Below, one piece after another: positions 44,386 through 53,123 of a stretch of DNA of 64,000 nt. A model generated the notes under the pieces. It did no database searches and was not told the DNA's origin. It saw nothing but the letters and a program-made list of their open reading frames with translations. This DNA comes from Armatimonadota bacterium (GTDB taxonomy: Bacteria; Armatimonadota; Fimbriimonadia; Fimbriimonadales; Fimbriimonadaceae), in assembly GCA_018268355.1 (NCBI GenBank), contig JAFDWR010000001.1, forward strand, positions 353,797 through 417,796. Reading direction: 5' to 3'. A program made the position numbers and the translations under genes. The first letter of the stretch is position 1. Each line of letters starts with the position of its first letter.

Positions 44386-45221
44386 GTACCTCTCCCATCC
44401 GGCTGGTCCGCCGAATCCGCTTTTCGAGCGGTCACCGATATTGGGATGTCGCCAAATCGGAGGCCGAGAATCGGGCCAAGTACGGCCGGTGGGCGTCGCC
44501 CTTCAACCACGGCCACAACTATGTCCTAGACGTTGGCGTGGAAGGGATGCTCGACCCTCGAACCGGGATGGTGGTGAACATCAAGCGGGTTGATGACGTC
44601 CTCAAGGACCACATCGTTGCCCAGTTCGACCAGAAGAGCATCAACGACGAGGTGGAGGCGTTCAAGTCGAAGTCGGTCACCCTGGAGAACCTTCTCACCT
44701 ACTTCGGGGCGATCCTCACCCAGCCCGGCGTTTTGCCGCCCCAAGTTCAGCTCGCCACCTTGCGACTCGAAGAAACTCACGACCTGTATGGCGAATGGAG
44801 CCTCAGCACAAACACCATGACCTTAACTCGATCCTATGAATTTGCCGCCGCCCACCGGCTCCACGTTCCCCAGCTCAGCGAGGAGGAGAACGTCCGGCTC
44901 TTTGGCAAGTGCAACCACATCAGCGGCCACGGTCACAACTACATCCTTGAGGTCTCTGTGAGCGGCGAAGTGGATCCTCTGACCGGCATGATGGTCGACC
45001 TGATGGAGCTGGACCGGATCGTGAACGAGGAGATCGTAGACCGGTACGACCACAAGTTCCTCAACATCGACATCCCCGAGTTCAAGGAGTCGCCGACGAC
45101 GAGCGAGTGCATTGCCCAAGAGGTTTTCAACCGCCTCGATCGCGCGCTGCCGGTGAGGCTCAGCCGGGTGCGACTGTTTGAGACCGCGCGCAGCTACTTT
45201 GAAGTGGAGAGCGCCTCGTGA
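44382..45221 (+). CDS. Tandem 6-pyruvoyl-tetrahydropterin synthase/QueD protein, N-domain degenerate
   Basis: 279 aa made of two fused PTPS domains. The C-terminal one is complete: zinc His158, His183 and His185 (FAAAHRL, GHGHNY), catalytic Cys177 (KCNHIS), Asp223-His224 (RYDHK) and C-terminal Glu267. The N-terminal one keeps the zinc His18/His43/His45 (SSGHRYW, NHGHNY). But the Cys position is Trp37, and Asp-His is Asp83-Gln84, so it should be inactive. Family reactions are dihydroneopterin triphosphate to PTP (pterin synthesis) or to 6-carboxy-THP (queuosine). The gene is coupled to the permease upstream and to the SDR downstream. Confidence 0.9.
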   Translation: MSTSPIRLVRRIRFSSGHRYWDVAKSEAENRAKYGRWASPFNHGHNYVLDVGVEGMLDPRTGMVVNIKRVDDVLKDHIVAQFDQKSINDEVEAFKSKSVTLENLLTYFGAILTQPGVLPPQVQLATLRLEETHDLYGEWSLSTNTMTLTRSYEFAAAHRLHVPQLSEEENVRLFGKCNHISGHGHNYILEVSVSGEVDPLTGMMVDLMELDRIVNEEIVDRYDHKFLNIDIPEFKESPTTSECIAQEVFNRLDRALPVRLSRVRLFETARSYFEVESAS

Positions 45222-45919
45222 CCGTCCGCGCCATTGTCACGGGTGCTTCGAGCGGTATCGGCCGCGAGACCGCGGTTGCCCTTTCGGCGGCGGGAATCGA
45301 AACCGTCCTCGTCGCGCGTCGCCGCGATGCCCTCCTCGAGACCGCCGCGCGTTGCCCCGCGCCCCATCAGCTTTTTGTCGCGGACCTGGCCAAGCCAGGA
45401 TCAGAAGTCGAGGTCGTGGACTACGCCCAATCGCTCGGTGAGGGCGTGAAGCCAGTCCTCATCAATGCGGCAGGGATGGCCGAATTTGGATCGATTGAGG
45501 CCTTGACCGCCGATTCGCTCCAAAGGCAGATTGAAATCAACCTGCTCGCCCCCGCTCGGCTGTGCCATGAGGTGCTGCCCTGGATGCTCAAAGAGGGCAG
45601 CGGGCACATTGTGAACGTCCTCAGCGTAGTCGCCAGCCAGCCGCTCCCGAACACTGGTGCCTATGCGGCGGCGAAGGCGGGACTGCTGATGTTTGGCAAG
45701 GTCCTCTCGGCGGAAGTCCGTCGCAAGGGAATTCTGGTCACGTCGGTGCTGCCCGGTGCGGTGGACACCCCGATTTGGGATGCAATGGACTTCAAGCCAA
45801 ACCGAGCCGACATGATTCCGTCGAGCATGGTCGCCGAAGCCATCGTGCAGGCCGTTCTCGCTGGGCCCAAGATGGCGGTGGATGAACTCCACCTGATGCC
45901 GCCGAAAGGCTTACTTTGA
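45218..45919 (+). CDS. Short-chain dehydrogenase/reductase
   Basis: 233 aa, classical SDR. The cofactor loop TGASSGIGRE, the NAAG motif (INAAGMAEFG), Ser in NVLSVVAS, and YAAAK (Tyr-x-x-x-Lys) are complete. The family includes sepiapterin reductase, and the coupling to a PTPS-type gene (GTGA overlap) makes a pterin reductase role plausible, as in tetrahydrobiopterin synthesis, though sequence alone does not prove it. It ends the importer-pterin operon and overlaps a convergent lipoprotein gene by 9 nt. Confidence 0.85.
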   Translation: MTVRAIVTGASSGIGRETAVALSAAGIETVLVARRRDALLETAARCPAPHQLFVADLAKPGSEVEVVDYAQSLGEGVKPVLINAAGMAEFGSIEALTADSLQRQIEINLLAPARLCHEVLPWMLKEGSGHIVNVLSVVASQPLPNTGAYAAAKAGLLMFGKVLSAEVRRKGILVTSVLPGAVDTPIWDAMDFKPNRADMIPSSMVAEAIVQAVLAGPKMAVDELHLMPPKGLL

Positions 45920-46366
45920 GCCGATGATGTTCACGCGGCCACGGCGAGTGATTCCGTCATAGCGAAGGCTGCCCGCGTTGACGACTTCCATCCAGATGGC
46001 GTCGTTCGAAACCTTGGCGGCGGGCTTGCCCACAAAGTCGGCCTTGAACCGGATCTCCCACTTGTGCTTGGGCACCTCTTGGAGGAGGTCAAACAGCTTG
46101 GTGCCGTCGACCGCAATGAACTTACCGAGCTTGGCCTTGTCGGTCATCCAGTCGGGCAACTTCTTCGACGAGAACTCGGGGATGACCGCCTTGGGGTCAT
46201 CGAGTTTCGCATTCCAAATCTGGTTGAGCAGGACAAGGTCGTCGTAGACGAGGCCATTGTCGGGCGCGAGGGTCACGTCCTCCTTGTTGATCCCTTTCGG
46301 CAAGGGCTTCGGTTCAAACGAATCGCCGCAACCGCCGAGGATCACGAGGCCGAGTAGGGCAGGCAT
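45911..46366 (-). CDS. Lipoprotein, hypothetical
   Basis: About 151 aa from MPALLGLVILGGCGDS, with lipobox LGGC. The mature part starts SFEPKPLPKGINKED and has two segments rich in Asp/Lys (LFDLLQEVPKHKWEIRFKADFVG) with no family seen. A TTG about 10 codons upstream would add a basic N-terminus and is a fair alternative start. It is convergent with the SDR (9-nt overlap) and divergent from ftsZ. Confidence 0.68.
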   Translation of the reverse strand: MPALLGLVILGGCGDSFEPKPLPKGINKEDVTLAPDNGLVYDDLVLLNQIWNAKLDDPKAVIPEFSSKKLPDWMTDKAKLGKFIAVDGTKLFDLLQEVPKHKWEIRFKADFVGKPAAKVSNDAIWMEVVNAGSLRYDGITRRGRVNIIGSK

Positions 46367-46537
46367 TGACCAGGGTTTTGTACGAAAATTGAACAACGTT
46401 TTCTGTCCTCGGGCCACTAAAGTGCTAGAATTCGGTTTCGAGTGGAGCCATCGGTCTCTCCGAGTTCCCATGCCCAGATTGATTATGCAGGATCATCTCG
46501 GCGCATGTTCGGCGCGGGCATGGCTAGGTTTTGGACC

Positions 46538-47719
46538 ATGAATAACACGAATGCGACCATTAAGGTGATCGGCGTTGGTGGCGGCGGATCAAACGCTGTC
46601 CGACGAATGATCGAGAGCGGCATCCAAGGCGTTGAGTTCATCGCCATGAACACCGATGCGCAGAGCCTGGGCGACCATCCCGCCACCAAAAAGGTTCAGA
46701 TCGGTGGCAACCTCACCCGCGGACTGGGTGCAGGCGGTAACCCTGAGACCGGCAAGGCGGCCGCAGAAGAAAGCAAGGCCGAGATCCGAAAGAACCTCGA
46801 GGGCGCGGACATGGTCTTCATCACCGCTGGTATGGGCGGCGGAACCGGAACCGGTGCTGCTCCCGTTGTGGCCGACCTCGCTCGCGAAGTGGGCGCGCTT
46901 ACCGTTGCCGTCGTGACCCGACCCTTCACCTTTGAAGGTCCGCGACGCGCGCGACTTGCTGAGCACGGCGTCACCTCCCTCATGGGCCGCGTCGACACGA
47001 TCATCACGATTCCGAATGATCGCCTCATGAGCGTGGTCGAGAAGAAGACGACCCTCGTCGATGCATTCCGCGTCGCCGACGACGTTCTTCGACAAGGCGT
47101 TCAGGGCATCAGCGACATCATCACGATTCCCGGCCTCATCAACGTCGACTTTGCCGACGTTCGTGCGGTCATGGACAATGCCGGTCCCGCCCTCATGGGC
47201 ATCGGTTACGGCGTTGGCGAGCAGCGCGCGCTCCAAGCTGCCCAAACCGCGACCAATTCGCCGCTCCTTGAGCAGACGATCCACGGTGCGAAGGGACTCC
47301 TCGTGAACCTCACCACCGGCGAGGACTTCACGCTTGCCGAGGCCAACGAGGCAATGGGCTACATCCAAGAGCTCTGCGACGCCAACGACGCCAACATCTT
47401 CTTTGGCCAGGTCACCGACCCGAGCCTGGATGGTGCGGTCCGCGTCACCGTTCTTGCCACCGGATTCAACCCCTACAGCAGCGAAGGCCGAAAGGTCGCC
47501 GCCGCGACGTTTGCCGCCCCGGTTGCCGAAGTGGCCAAGCCAGTCGCCGAAGCTGAGCCGGTTGCACCCGTAACTCCCGCCCGCGATCGCGATGAGATCA
47601 TCACCGACGCGCCGAAGGGCATGGGTCGAAACACCCCGGTTGACGTGAACACCGTTTACGAAGAGACCGACCTCGACATCCCGAGCTTCATCCGCGAGCA
47701 CAAGGGTCGAAGCGTCTAA
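46538..47719 (+). CDS. ftsZ: Cell division protein FtsZ
   Basis: The tubulin-like GTPase that forms the division ring. 393-394 aa from [12 protein letters not shown]. The GTP signature GGGTGTG ([13 protein letters not shown]) and the T7 loop [11 protein letters not shown] are intact, and the C-terminal binding peptide [12 protein letters not shown] is present. The linker is Pro/Ala-rich ([13 protein letters not shown]). A start 6 codons upstream is possible. It stands alone: no ftsA, ftsQ or mur cluster is adjacent. A TAGAAT hexamer lies about 107 bp upstream but without a clear -35. Confidence 0.97.
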   Translation: MNNTNATIKVIGVGGGGSNAVRRMIESGIQGVEFIAMNTDAQSLGDHPATKKVQIGGNLTRGLGAGGNPETGKAAAEESKAEIRKNLEGADMVFITAGMGGGTGTGAAPVVADLAREVGALTVAVVTRPFTFEGPRRARLAEHGVTSLMGRVDTIITIPNDRLMSVVEKKTTLVDAFRVADDVLRQGVQGISDIITIPGLINVDFADVRAVMDNAGPALMGIGYGVGEQRALQAAQTATNSPLLEQTIHGAKGLLVNLTTGEDFTLAEANEAMGYIQELCDANDANIFFGQVTDPSLDGAVRVTVLATGFNPYSSEGRKVAAATFAAPVAEVAKPVAEAEPVAPVTPARDRDEIITDAPKGMGRNTPVDVNTVYEETDLDIPSFIREHKGRSV

Positions 47720-47736
47720 GGGAACAAGAGACACAA

Positions 47737-47782
47737 AAAGAGGGCACGGCTTCCAGAAGGATGCCGTGCCCTTTCTCTTTTC
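47737..47782. terminator. Bidirectional terminator after ftsZ
   Basis: GGGCACGGC (47742-47750) pairs with GCCGTGCCC (47763-47771), a perfect 9-bp stem. There is a T-rich tail (TTTCTCTTTT) on the plus strand and CTTTTTGTG on the minus strand. It can stop ftsZ and the small minus-strand gene that ends at 47789. Confidence 0.9.
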
Positions 47783-47788
47783 TTGACT

Positions 47789-47968
47789 TTACCGGAGTGA
47801 ACGGCGGTTCCAAGGCAATGCCTTGCCGCCCGTGACGAGGTTCACCACCACAAAGGCGATGAGCGCGAGCACCGCGATCTTAATCGCAAGACCCACGACC
47901 CAAGCAAGAACGTAGTAAGCCACCACGGCTCCCACAAGGATCATTCCGACGCGAACGGCATTGGACAT
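47789..47968 (-). CDS. 59-aa membrane protein, hypothetical
   Basis: MSNAVRVGMILVGAVVAYYV begins a nearly all-hydrophobic protein with two predicted helices (about 6-26 and 28-45), then GGKALPWNRRSLR, a basic tail. It fills the gap between ftsZ and khpA with terminators on both sides. The ribosome site is weak. It resembles small envelope or holin-like peptides only in general shape. No function is assigned. Confidence 0.6.
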   Translation of the reverse strand: MSNAVRVGMILVGAVVAYYVLAWVVGLAIKIAVLALIAFVVVNLVTGGKALPWNRRSLR

Positions 47969-48028
47969 ACAACTACTCTAACGCCATTTGGGGGCCAATG
48001 GTGTCTTCATAGGCCAAAGGACACAAAG

Positions 48029-48063
48029 CAAAACGGCTCCAGTGGTTCTCACTGAAGCCGTTT
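48029..48063 (-). terminator. Probable terminator after khpA
   Basis: AAACGGCT-C-CAGTG pairs with CACTG-A-AGCCGTTT across a 5-nt loop. On the minus strand it is followed by TTTTGCTTTG, a weak U-run. It ends the ffh-rpsP-khpA unit. Confidence 0.65.
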
Positions 48064-48085
48064 CAGAAGCTTTGCAGGGTTGGCT

Positions 48086-48325
48086 TTAGTCGGTGACGAC
48101 TTTGACCATCGCCCGCTCTTTGTCCTTGCTGGCAACTGCGCTGACCACGGTTCGGATGGCGGCGACGACTCGTCCGCTCTTTCCGATGATCTTGCCCACG
48201 TCGTTTGGATCTGCGTGGACAAAGTAGGTGCGAGAAGTCCCTTCGGTCTCCTCTTCAATCTCAATCGCGCCCGGGTTTTCGACCACGGCCTTGATCAAGG
48301 ATTCAACGAATTCGCGCTGGCTCAT
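48086..48325 (-). CDS. khpA: KH-domain RNA-binding protein KhpA
   Basis: 79 aa, a single type II KH domain with the GxxG loop GKIIGKSGR. It is the YlqC/KhpA family, which binds RNA with KhpB and affects small-RNA and cell-shape functions. It follows rpsP with a 4-nt overlap, the usual gene order, but here a terminator, not rimM-trmD, follows. Confidence 0.93.
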   Translation of the reverse strand: MSQREFVESLIKAVVENPGAIEIEEETEGTSRTYFVHADPNDVGKIIGKSGRVVAAIRTVVSAVASKDKERAMVKVVTD

Positions 48326-48675
48326 TCTGCGTCGTCCGACTTCTTGTCGACCGCGGTGGGCTTGCTGATCGCAGCCGTTCGCTTGTCGAGGAACTTGTAG
48401 CTCTTCTTGGCCGCAGGGCGGTCGGCGAAGAACTTTTCGAGAATTCCGAGCTGGTTCAGAAGGACGGCCGTCGTTTCGGTCGGCTGGGCTCCTTCCTTGA
48501 GCCAGTGGAGCGCTCGCTCTTCATTGATGGTGACGAGCTTGGGCTGGGCCACGGGATCGTACTGACCAATCGTCTCCACGAAGGCACCGTTGCGGCCTGC
48601 CGTGCTCTTGGCCACGACCACTCGGTAAAAAGGTCGGCCTTTCGTGCCGATGCGTCGAAGTCGAATTTTAACCAT
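48322..48675 (-). CDS. rpsP: 30S ribosomal protein S16
   Basis: 117 aa from MVKIRLRRIGTKGRPFYRVVVA, the family N-terminus. It carries GAFVETIGQYDP and RALHWLKEGAQPT, then a Lys/Ala tail longer than in E. coli (82 aa). The start at 48675 is chosen because the upstream extension is not S16-like. It sits between ffh and khpA. Confidence 0.97.
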   Translation of the reverse strand: MVKIRLRRIGTKGRPFYRVVVAKSTAGRNGAFVETIGQYDPVAQPKLVTINEERALHWLKEGAQPTETTAVLLNQLGILEKFFADRPAAKKSYKFLDKRTAAISKPTAVDKKSDDAE

Positions 48676-48805
48676 ACTTGAGTCGTTTCTTCCTAATTCG
48701 GTTTGGGTCAGAGGATGCGCAGTTAGGACGTCCCGCGCCAATCCAGAACTATACCTCAAACAACCGTGAGGTCAACTTTCTCTTCCCGGAACCGGATTTT
48801 TAGGC

Positions 48806-50203
48806 TTAGTTCAGCTTGCCGTCGTCGTTCCGGTCGCCCTTTTTCTTCTTCTGGTCGTTCCAGAATCGGCGGCGCGGATCGAACTTCCTCATCTTCTTCT
48901 GCATCGAGCCCATCTGCTTCATGCCTCGGCGCATTTCGTTGAGCTGCTTGATGAGCGCGTTGACGTCTTCCACCTGGGTTCCGCTGCCCCGTGCGATTCG
49001 CTTACGACGGGAAGAGTTGATGAGGTCGGGGTTCTTGCGTTCGCGCGGCGTCATCGACTGGATGATCGCCTTGATGCGGTCGAGCTTTCGCTCATCGACC
49101 TGGTCGAGCGCCTCCTCGGGAATTTGGTGAGCAAGGCCCGGGATCATGCCAAGGACCTTCTTGAACGGCCCCATCTTTCGCATCATGCCGAACATGCTCA
49201 GCATCATGTCGAAGTCCATGTCGCCGCGCATCGCGCGCTGCTCCATGCTCGCGACTTCCTCTTCGTTGCCCGCGACGGCGTTCTGCATCGTGTCGATGAG
49301 CGCCAGCACGTCGCCCATGCCAAGGATTCTCTCGGCCACGCGAACGGGGTCAAAGAGGTCGAGGGTCTCGACCTGTTCGCCCATACCAAGGAATCGAACC
49401 GGCACGCCGGTCGCGGCACGAACGGAAAGCACCGCACCACCGCGGGTGTCGCCATCCATCTTCGTGAAGATCGCGCCCGTGATCTCAACCTTGGCGCGGA
49501 ACGCCTCCGCAACGTTGACCGACTCTTGACCCGTCGTGGAGTCGAGCACCAAGAAGGCCTCGTTGGGCTTCACGGTTCGGGCGATGTTGCCGAGCTCGGC
49601 CATGAGGGCATCGTCCACCGTCGTTCGACCAGCGGTGTCGACGATGAGAACGTCGTTCATCAGGTACTTGCAGCGCGCAAGGGCCTCTTGGGCGGTCTTG
49701 ACGGGATCGCCTCCTGGCTGACCGGCGAAAACGGGAACGCCGATCTGTTCGCCGAGCACTTCAAGCTGCTTGATCGCGGCAGGGCGCTGGAGGTCACAGG
49801 CGGCCAGCATCGGCTTCTTGCCTTGGCTGATCAGCCATCGGGCGAGCTTGGCCGTCGTCGTGGTCTTACCGGAACCCTGGAGGCCGCACATGAGGATCAC
49901 CGTCGGCGGCTGAGGGCCGTAGTTGAACTTGGTGGCCTCGGTTCCGAGGATGTCAACAAGGGCGTCGCGGACGATCTTGATGATCGTCTGGTCGGGGGTG
50001 AGCGACTGGATGACGTCGGAGCCGACAAGCTGCTCCTTGACCGTCGCCATGAACGACTTCACGACGAGCAAGTTGACGTCGGCTTCAAGCAGGGCAACGC
50101 GGATTTCGCGAAGAACGGCATCAACATCCGCTTCGGTCAGCCGGCCCTTGCGCCGGAAGCTGCCGAACATGTTGGTCAAGCGTCTGCCCAGCGTGTCGAA
50201 CAT
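48806..50203 (-). CDS. ffh: Signal recognition particle protein Ffh
   Basis: The GTPase that targets nascent membrane proteins to the SecYEG translocon with 4.5S RNA. 465 aa with the N domain (MFDTLGRRLTNMFGSFR), G1 GLQGSGKTTTTAKLA, VDTAGR (G3), TKMDGD (G4), and a Met-rich M domain (NEMRRGMKQMGSMQKKMRKF). It is the first gene of the ffh-rpsP-khpA unit. The SRP RNA gene was not found in the window. Confidence 0.97.
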   Translation of the reverse strand: MFDTLGRRLTNMFGSFRRKGRLTEADVDAVLREIRVALLEADVNLLVVKSFMATVKEQLVGSDVIQSLTPDQTIIKIVRDALVDILGTEATKFNYGPQPPTVILMCGLQGSGKTTTTAKLARWLISQGKKPMLAACDLQRPAAIKQLEVLGEQIGVPVFAGQPGGDPVKTAQEALARCKYLMNDVLIVDTAGRTTVDDALMAELGNIARTVKPNEAFLVLDSTTGQESVNVAEAFRAKVEITGAIFTKMDGDTRGGAVLSVRAATGVPVRFLGMGEQVETLDLFDPVRVAERILGMGDVLALIDTMQNAVAGNEEEVASMEQRAMRGDMDFDMMLSMFGMMRKMGPFKKVLGMIPGLAHQIPEEALDQVDERKLDRIKAIIQSMTPRERKNPDLINSSRRKRIARGSGTQVEDVNALIKQLNEMRRGMKQMGSMQKKMRKFDPRRRFWNDQKKKKGDRNDDGKLN

Positions 50204-50330
50204 GGTGTGAAGGATACCTTGGGTTCAAACGCTAGCCCGGGACCAAAAAATATCAAAAAAACTGCGCCAAATGGCCTAATTCCGTGACCAAAAACGACCC
50301 AAGACGTTTCTTATAGATAGGAGGGCCGAC

Positions 50331-50525
50331 ATGAAAACGAACCAGAAGAATGGGGCAGGAGTACCGATGATGCTATTCCTCACCGGCGCAGCCTTGGGCG
50401 TCTACCTTGCAATCAAGAAGACCCAGGAGAAGCAGACGGTGGGCCAGCGATTGGACTCTGTGATCGACGCATGCCAAGACTCGATCTCAAAGCTCGAACA
50501 GCGAATCTCACGAGCCGCTTCCTAA
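50331..50525 (+). CDS. 64-aa membrane-anchored protein, hypothetical
   Basis: MKTNQKNGAGVPMMLFLTGAA begins a small protein with one membrane helix (about 12-28) and a polar coiled-coil-like helix (QTVGQRLDSVIDACQDSISKLEQR). AGGAGG precedes the ATG at good distance. It resembles YtxH-like small stress proteins in layout, but the match is only general. gltX follows after 37 bp. Confidence 0.72.
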   Translation: MKTNQKNGAGVPMMLFLTGAALGVYLAIKKTQEKQTVGQRLDSVIDACQDSISKLEQRISRAAS

Positions 50526-50562
50526 TCCGGATTCAAGCCTCGCGGGTACCCTAGACGGACCG

Positions 50563-52122
50563 ATGTCCGTCCGCGTCCGCTTTGCTCCCAGCCCAACAGG
50601 TCTCCTCCACATCGGTGCCTTGCGCACCGTCCTGTTTGACTTCGTGTTTGCCGCTCGCCATGGCGGAACCAACATCCTGCGGATCGAAGACACCGATCGC
50701 GAGCGGTACAACCCCGAATCGGAGGCTGAGTTCATTGAGACCCTCGCCTGGGTCGGCATTACGTTCCAAGAAGGCCCCCACGTCGGCGGTCCCCACGGCC
50801 CGTACCGCCAAAGCGAGCGAAAGGAAGCCGGGATCTACGCCAAGTGGATTCAGGTCCTTCTGGAGAAGGGCCATGCCTATAAGGCTTTTGAAACCAAGGA
50901 AGAACTCGACGAGATGCGCGAGTTCCAGCAGGTGAACAAGCAGCCGACCGGCTACTTTGGCGGCAACTGGCGCGACGCCTCGCCCGAGAAGGTCGCCGAG
51001 GCCGAAGCGGCAGGGAAGCCCTACGTCATCCGGCAGCGCATCCCCCGCGACCGAAAGGTTGTCACTGAAGATTTCATCCGTGGGCGCGTCGAGTTTGACT
51101 CGAACACACTGCCTGATCCCGTCCTCATCAAGGCAGACGGCATGCCGACCTATCACTTCGCGGCGATGGTCGATGACCACCTCATGGAGATCACCCACGT
51201 CCTGCGCGGCGAGGAGTGGATCAGCTCTTTCCCCTATCACTGGGTGCTGTTTGAGCAGTTCGGTTGGACCCCGCCGGTGTTCGTGCATTGCCCGGTCATC
51301 GTGGGCACCGATGGCAAAAAGCTCAGCAAGCGTCACGGCGCAACCCGGGTTCTCGACTACGCGGCTCAGGGTTACTTGAAGGGCTCGCTGAAGAACTTCA
51401 TCGCGCTCATCGGTTGGTCTCCGGGCGACGATCGCGAGCTGCTGACCGAAGCCGAACTGATTGCCTCCTTCAGCCTCGAAGGACTGCAACCTTCTCCGGG
51501 CCGATTCGATATCGAGAAGTTGAAGTGGATCAACGGCAATGAGATCCGCTCCATGAGCCCGGATGCGTGCCTCGGCGCCCTGCTGGATTACATCAACACG
51601 CCCTACACCCGGGAATATTGGGAGGCGTTCGTTGATGAGAACCCGATGCCGAACAAACCGCCGATTGATGGCAAGCAGATTTGGGCACGCCTCGACCGCG
51701 TCCGGGCGGCGGCGGCGCAAGACCGCGAGTATCTGACCAAGGCGATTGCCGAAGAGCAGGCTCGCGTCACGACGCTCGCCGACTTTGGTGAGGCGGTTGA
51801 GTTTTTCCTCCTCGAAGAGCCGCCGATGGATGCCAAGGCAGTGGAGAAGTGGTTTGGCCAGAGCCACGTTCCTGCCCTGCTCGATACCATTGAAGCGGCA
51901 GTGAAGGCGAATCCGAACCTGGACATCGACGGCTTCCAAGAGCTGCTGATTGGTTTCCAGACCGAGCAAGGCTTCGAAAAGCTAGGCCCGGTGGTCCACC
52001 CAACGCGCGTTGCTCTCACCGGCAAGACGTTCGGGCCTGGACTCTACCAGTTGATGGCGATTCTAGGGCCGGACCGAATCCTTGCCCGGCTTGCCCGCGC
52101 GAGAACGCTGCTTACTTCTTGA
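50563..52122 (+). CDS. gltX: Glutamyl-tRNA synthetase
   Basis: Charges tRNA-Glu with glutamate using ATP. 519 aa, class I fold. The HIGH-type motif SPTGLLHIGALR is at about residue 10-22 and the KMSKS-type loop KKLSKRHGATR at about 250. IEDTDRERY, DDHLMEITHVLRGEEWISS and a helical anticodon-binding C-terminal half are canonical. It is convergent with proline dehydrogenase, overlapping by 11 nt. Confidence 0.97.
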   Translation: MSVRVRFAPSPTGLLHIGALRTVLFDFVFAARHGGTNILRIEDTDRERYNPESEAEFIETLAWVGITFQEGPHVGGPHGPYRQSERKEAGIYAKWIQVLLEKGHAYKAFETKEELDEMREFQQVNKQPTGYFGGNWRDASPEKVAEAEAAGKPYVIRQRIPRDRKVVTEDFIRGRVEFDSNTLPDPVLIKADGMPTYHFAAMVDDHLMEITHVLRGEEWISSFPYHWVLFEQFGWTPPVFVHCPVIVGTDGKKLSKRHGATRVLDYAAQGYLKGSLKNFIALIGWSPGDDRELLTEAELIASFSLEGLQPSPGRFDIEKLKWINGNEIRSMSPDACLGALLDYINTPYTREYWEAFVDENPMPNKPPIDGKQIWARLDRVRAAAAQDREYLTKAIAEEQARVTTLADFGEAVEFFLLEEPPMDAKAVEKWFGQSHVPALLDTIEAAVKANPNLDIDGFQELLIGFQTEQGFEKLGPVVHPTRVALTGKTFGPGLYQLMAILGPDRILARLARARTLLTS

Positions 52123-53071
52123 ACATCGCCTTCAGGATGAAGAAAGCGTTGGCGGGGCGTTCGGCGAGCCGCCGCGTGAAGTAGGGGTACCAAGCGTCGC
52201 CGAACGGAACATAGACCCGGACGTTGTAACCCTGCTTGGTCAGGTTCTCCTGGAGGTCGCGGCGGATGCCATAGAGCATTTGGAATTCAAAGCTCGCGCG
52301 GTCGATCTTCTCGGACTCGACGAAGCTCTGCAGCTCCTTGATGATCTTCTCGTCGTGGGTGGCAATCGCGGGATAGTGGCCCGCCTTCAAGAGTCGCTTT
52401 GCCTGCTGGACGTATTGCTCATCGACCTTTGCCTTCTCGGGGAAAGCGACGGTGGCGGGTTCAAGGTAAGCACCCTTAACCAGGCGGACGCGCGCGCCGA
52501 GTTCGATCATGTGGTCAACGTCGTCGTCCGTTCGGTGGAGGTAGCTCTGGAGGACGGTTCCCGTTGATCCATGCTCGCGGAAGACCTGCGAGACGATGTC
52601 GATCGTGCGCTGGGTGTACTCGCTGGCTTCCATGTCCACGCGGACGAAGCTGTTGTGGGCTTTGGCCCGCTCCACCACTTCGACGTAGTTCTTGATCGCA
52701 AAATCGGTGCCTTGGTCAAGGCCACATTGGGTGAGCTTGATCGAGATGTTGGTGGCTTCGAGCGGCCCAAACGGGGTTTGGACGTCGCGCGGGGCCTTGC
52801 TCGCCGGGCTTGCCGCGATGGCATCGAGCATGCGCAGGTATTCGGCCTTAGCTTGGAGCGCTTCTGCCTCGGACTTGGTGTTTTCGCCAAGGTAGTCGAG
52901 GGTCACGAAGATGCCGTGATTGATCTCGGTTTGGCAGGGGACGAGCGCCTCTTCGAGAGTGTCACCCGCGATGAAACGCTTGACGAGAGGGCGAAATAGG
53001 AAGGTCTTCCTCACGAGCCATTGAACCGGCTTCGTTGCCGAGGTCTTGAGGATCAAGTTGCGCATTAGCAT
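52112..53071 (-). CDS. putA: Proline dehydrogenase (ProDH)
   Basis: An FAD enzyme that oxidises L-proline to pyrroline-5-carboxylate at the inner membrane. 319 aa, the monofunctional short form. It shows the TIM-barrel stretches NISIKLTQCGLD, VRVDMEASEYTQ, RLVKGAYLEP, ATHDEKIIKE, FEFQMLYGIR and the substrate/flavin loop YVPFGDAWYPYFTRRLAERP. The P5C dehydrogenase part of bifunctional PutA is absent and not found nearby. Start at 53071 or two codons later. It overlaps the gltX 3' end by 11 nt. Confidence 0.92.
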   Translation of the reverse strand: MLMRNLILKTSATKPVQWLVRKTFLFRPLVKRFIAGDTLEEALVPCQTEINHGIFVTLDYLGENTKSEAEALQAKAEYLRMLDAIAASPASKAPRDVQTPFGPLEATNISIKLTQCGLDQGTDFAIKNYVEVVERAKAHNSFVRVDMEASEYTQRTIDIVSQVFREHGSTGTVLQSYLHRTDDDVDHMIELGARVRLVKGAYLEPATVAFPEKAKVDEQYVQQAKRLLKAGHYPAIATHDEKIIKELQSFVESEKIDRASFEFQMLYGIRRDLQENLTKQGYNVRVYVPFGDAWYPYFTRRLAERPANAFFILKAMFKK

Positions 53072-53123
53072 CGTTGCTTTGCTGATTCTACTCGTGATGA
53101 GATATCCTCATCTCCAGAGAACT

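Noticed and set aside
46389-46431. TTGAAC with TAGAAT as an ftsZ promoter
   Set aside because: The boxes are 31 bp apart, too far for a sigma-70 type promoter, and no better -35 is seen at 16-18 bp.
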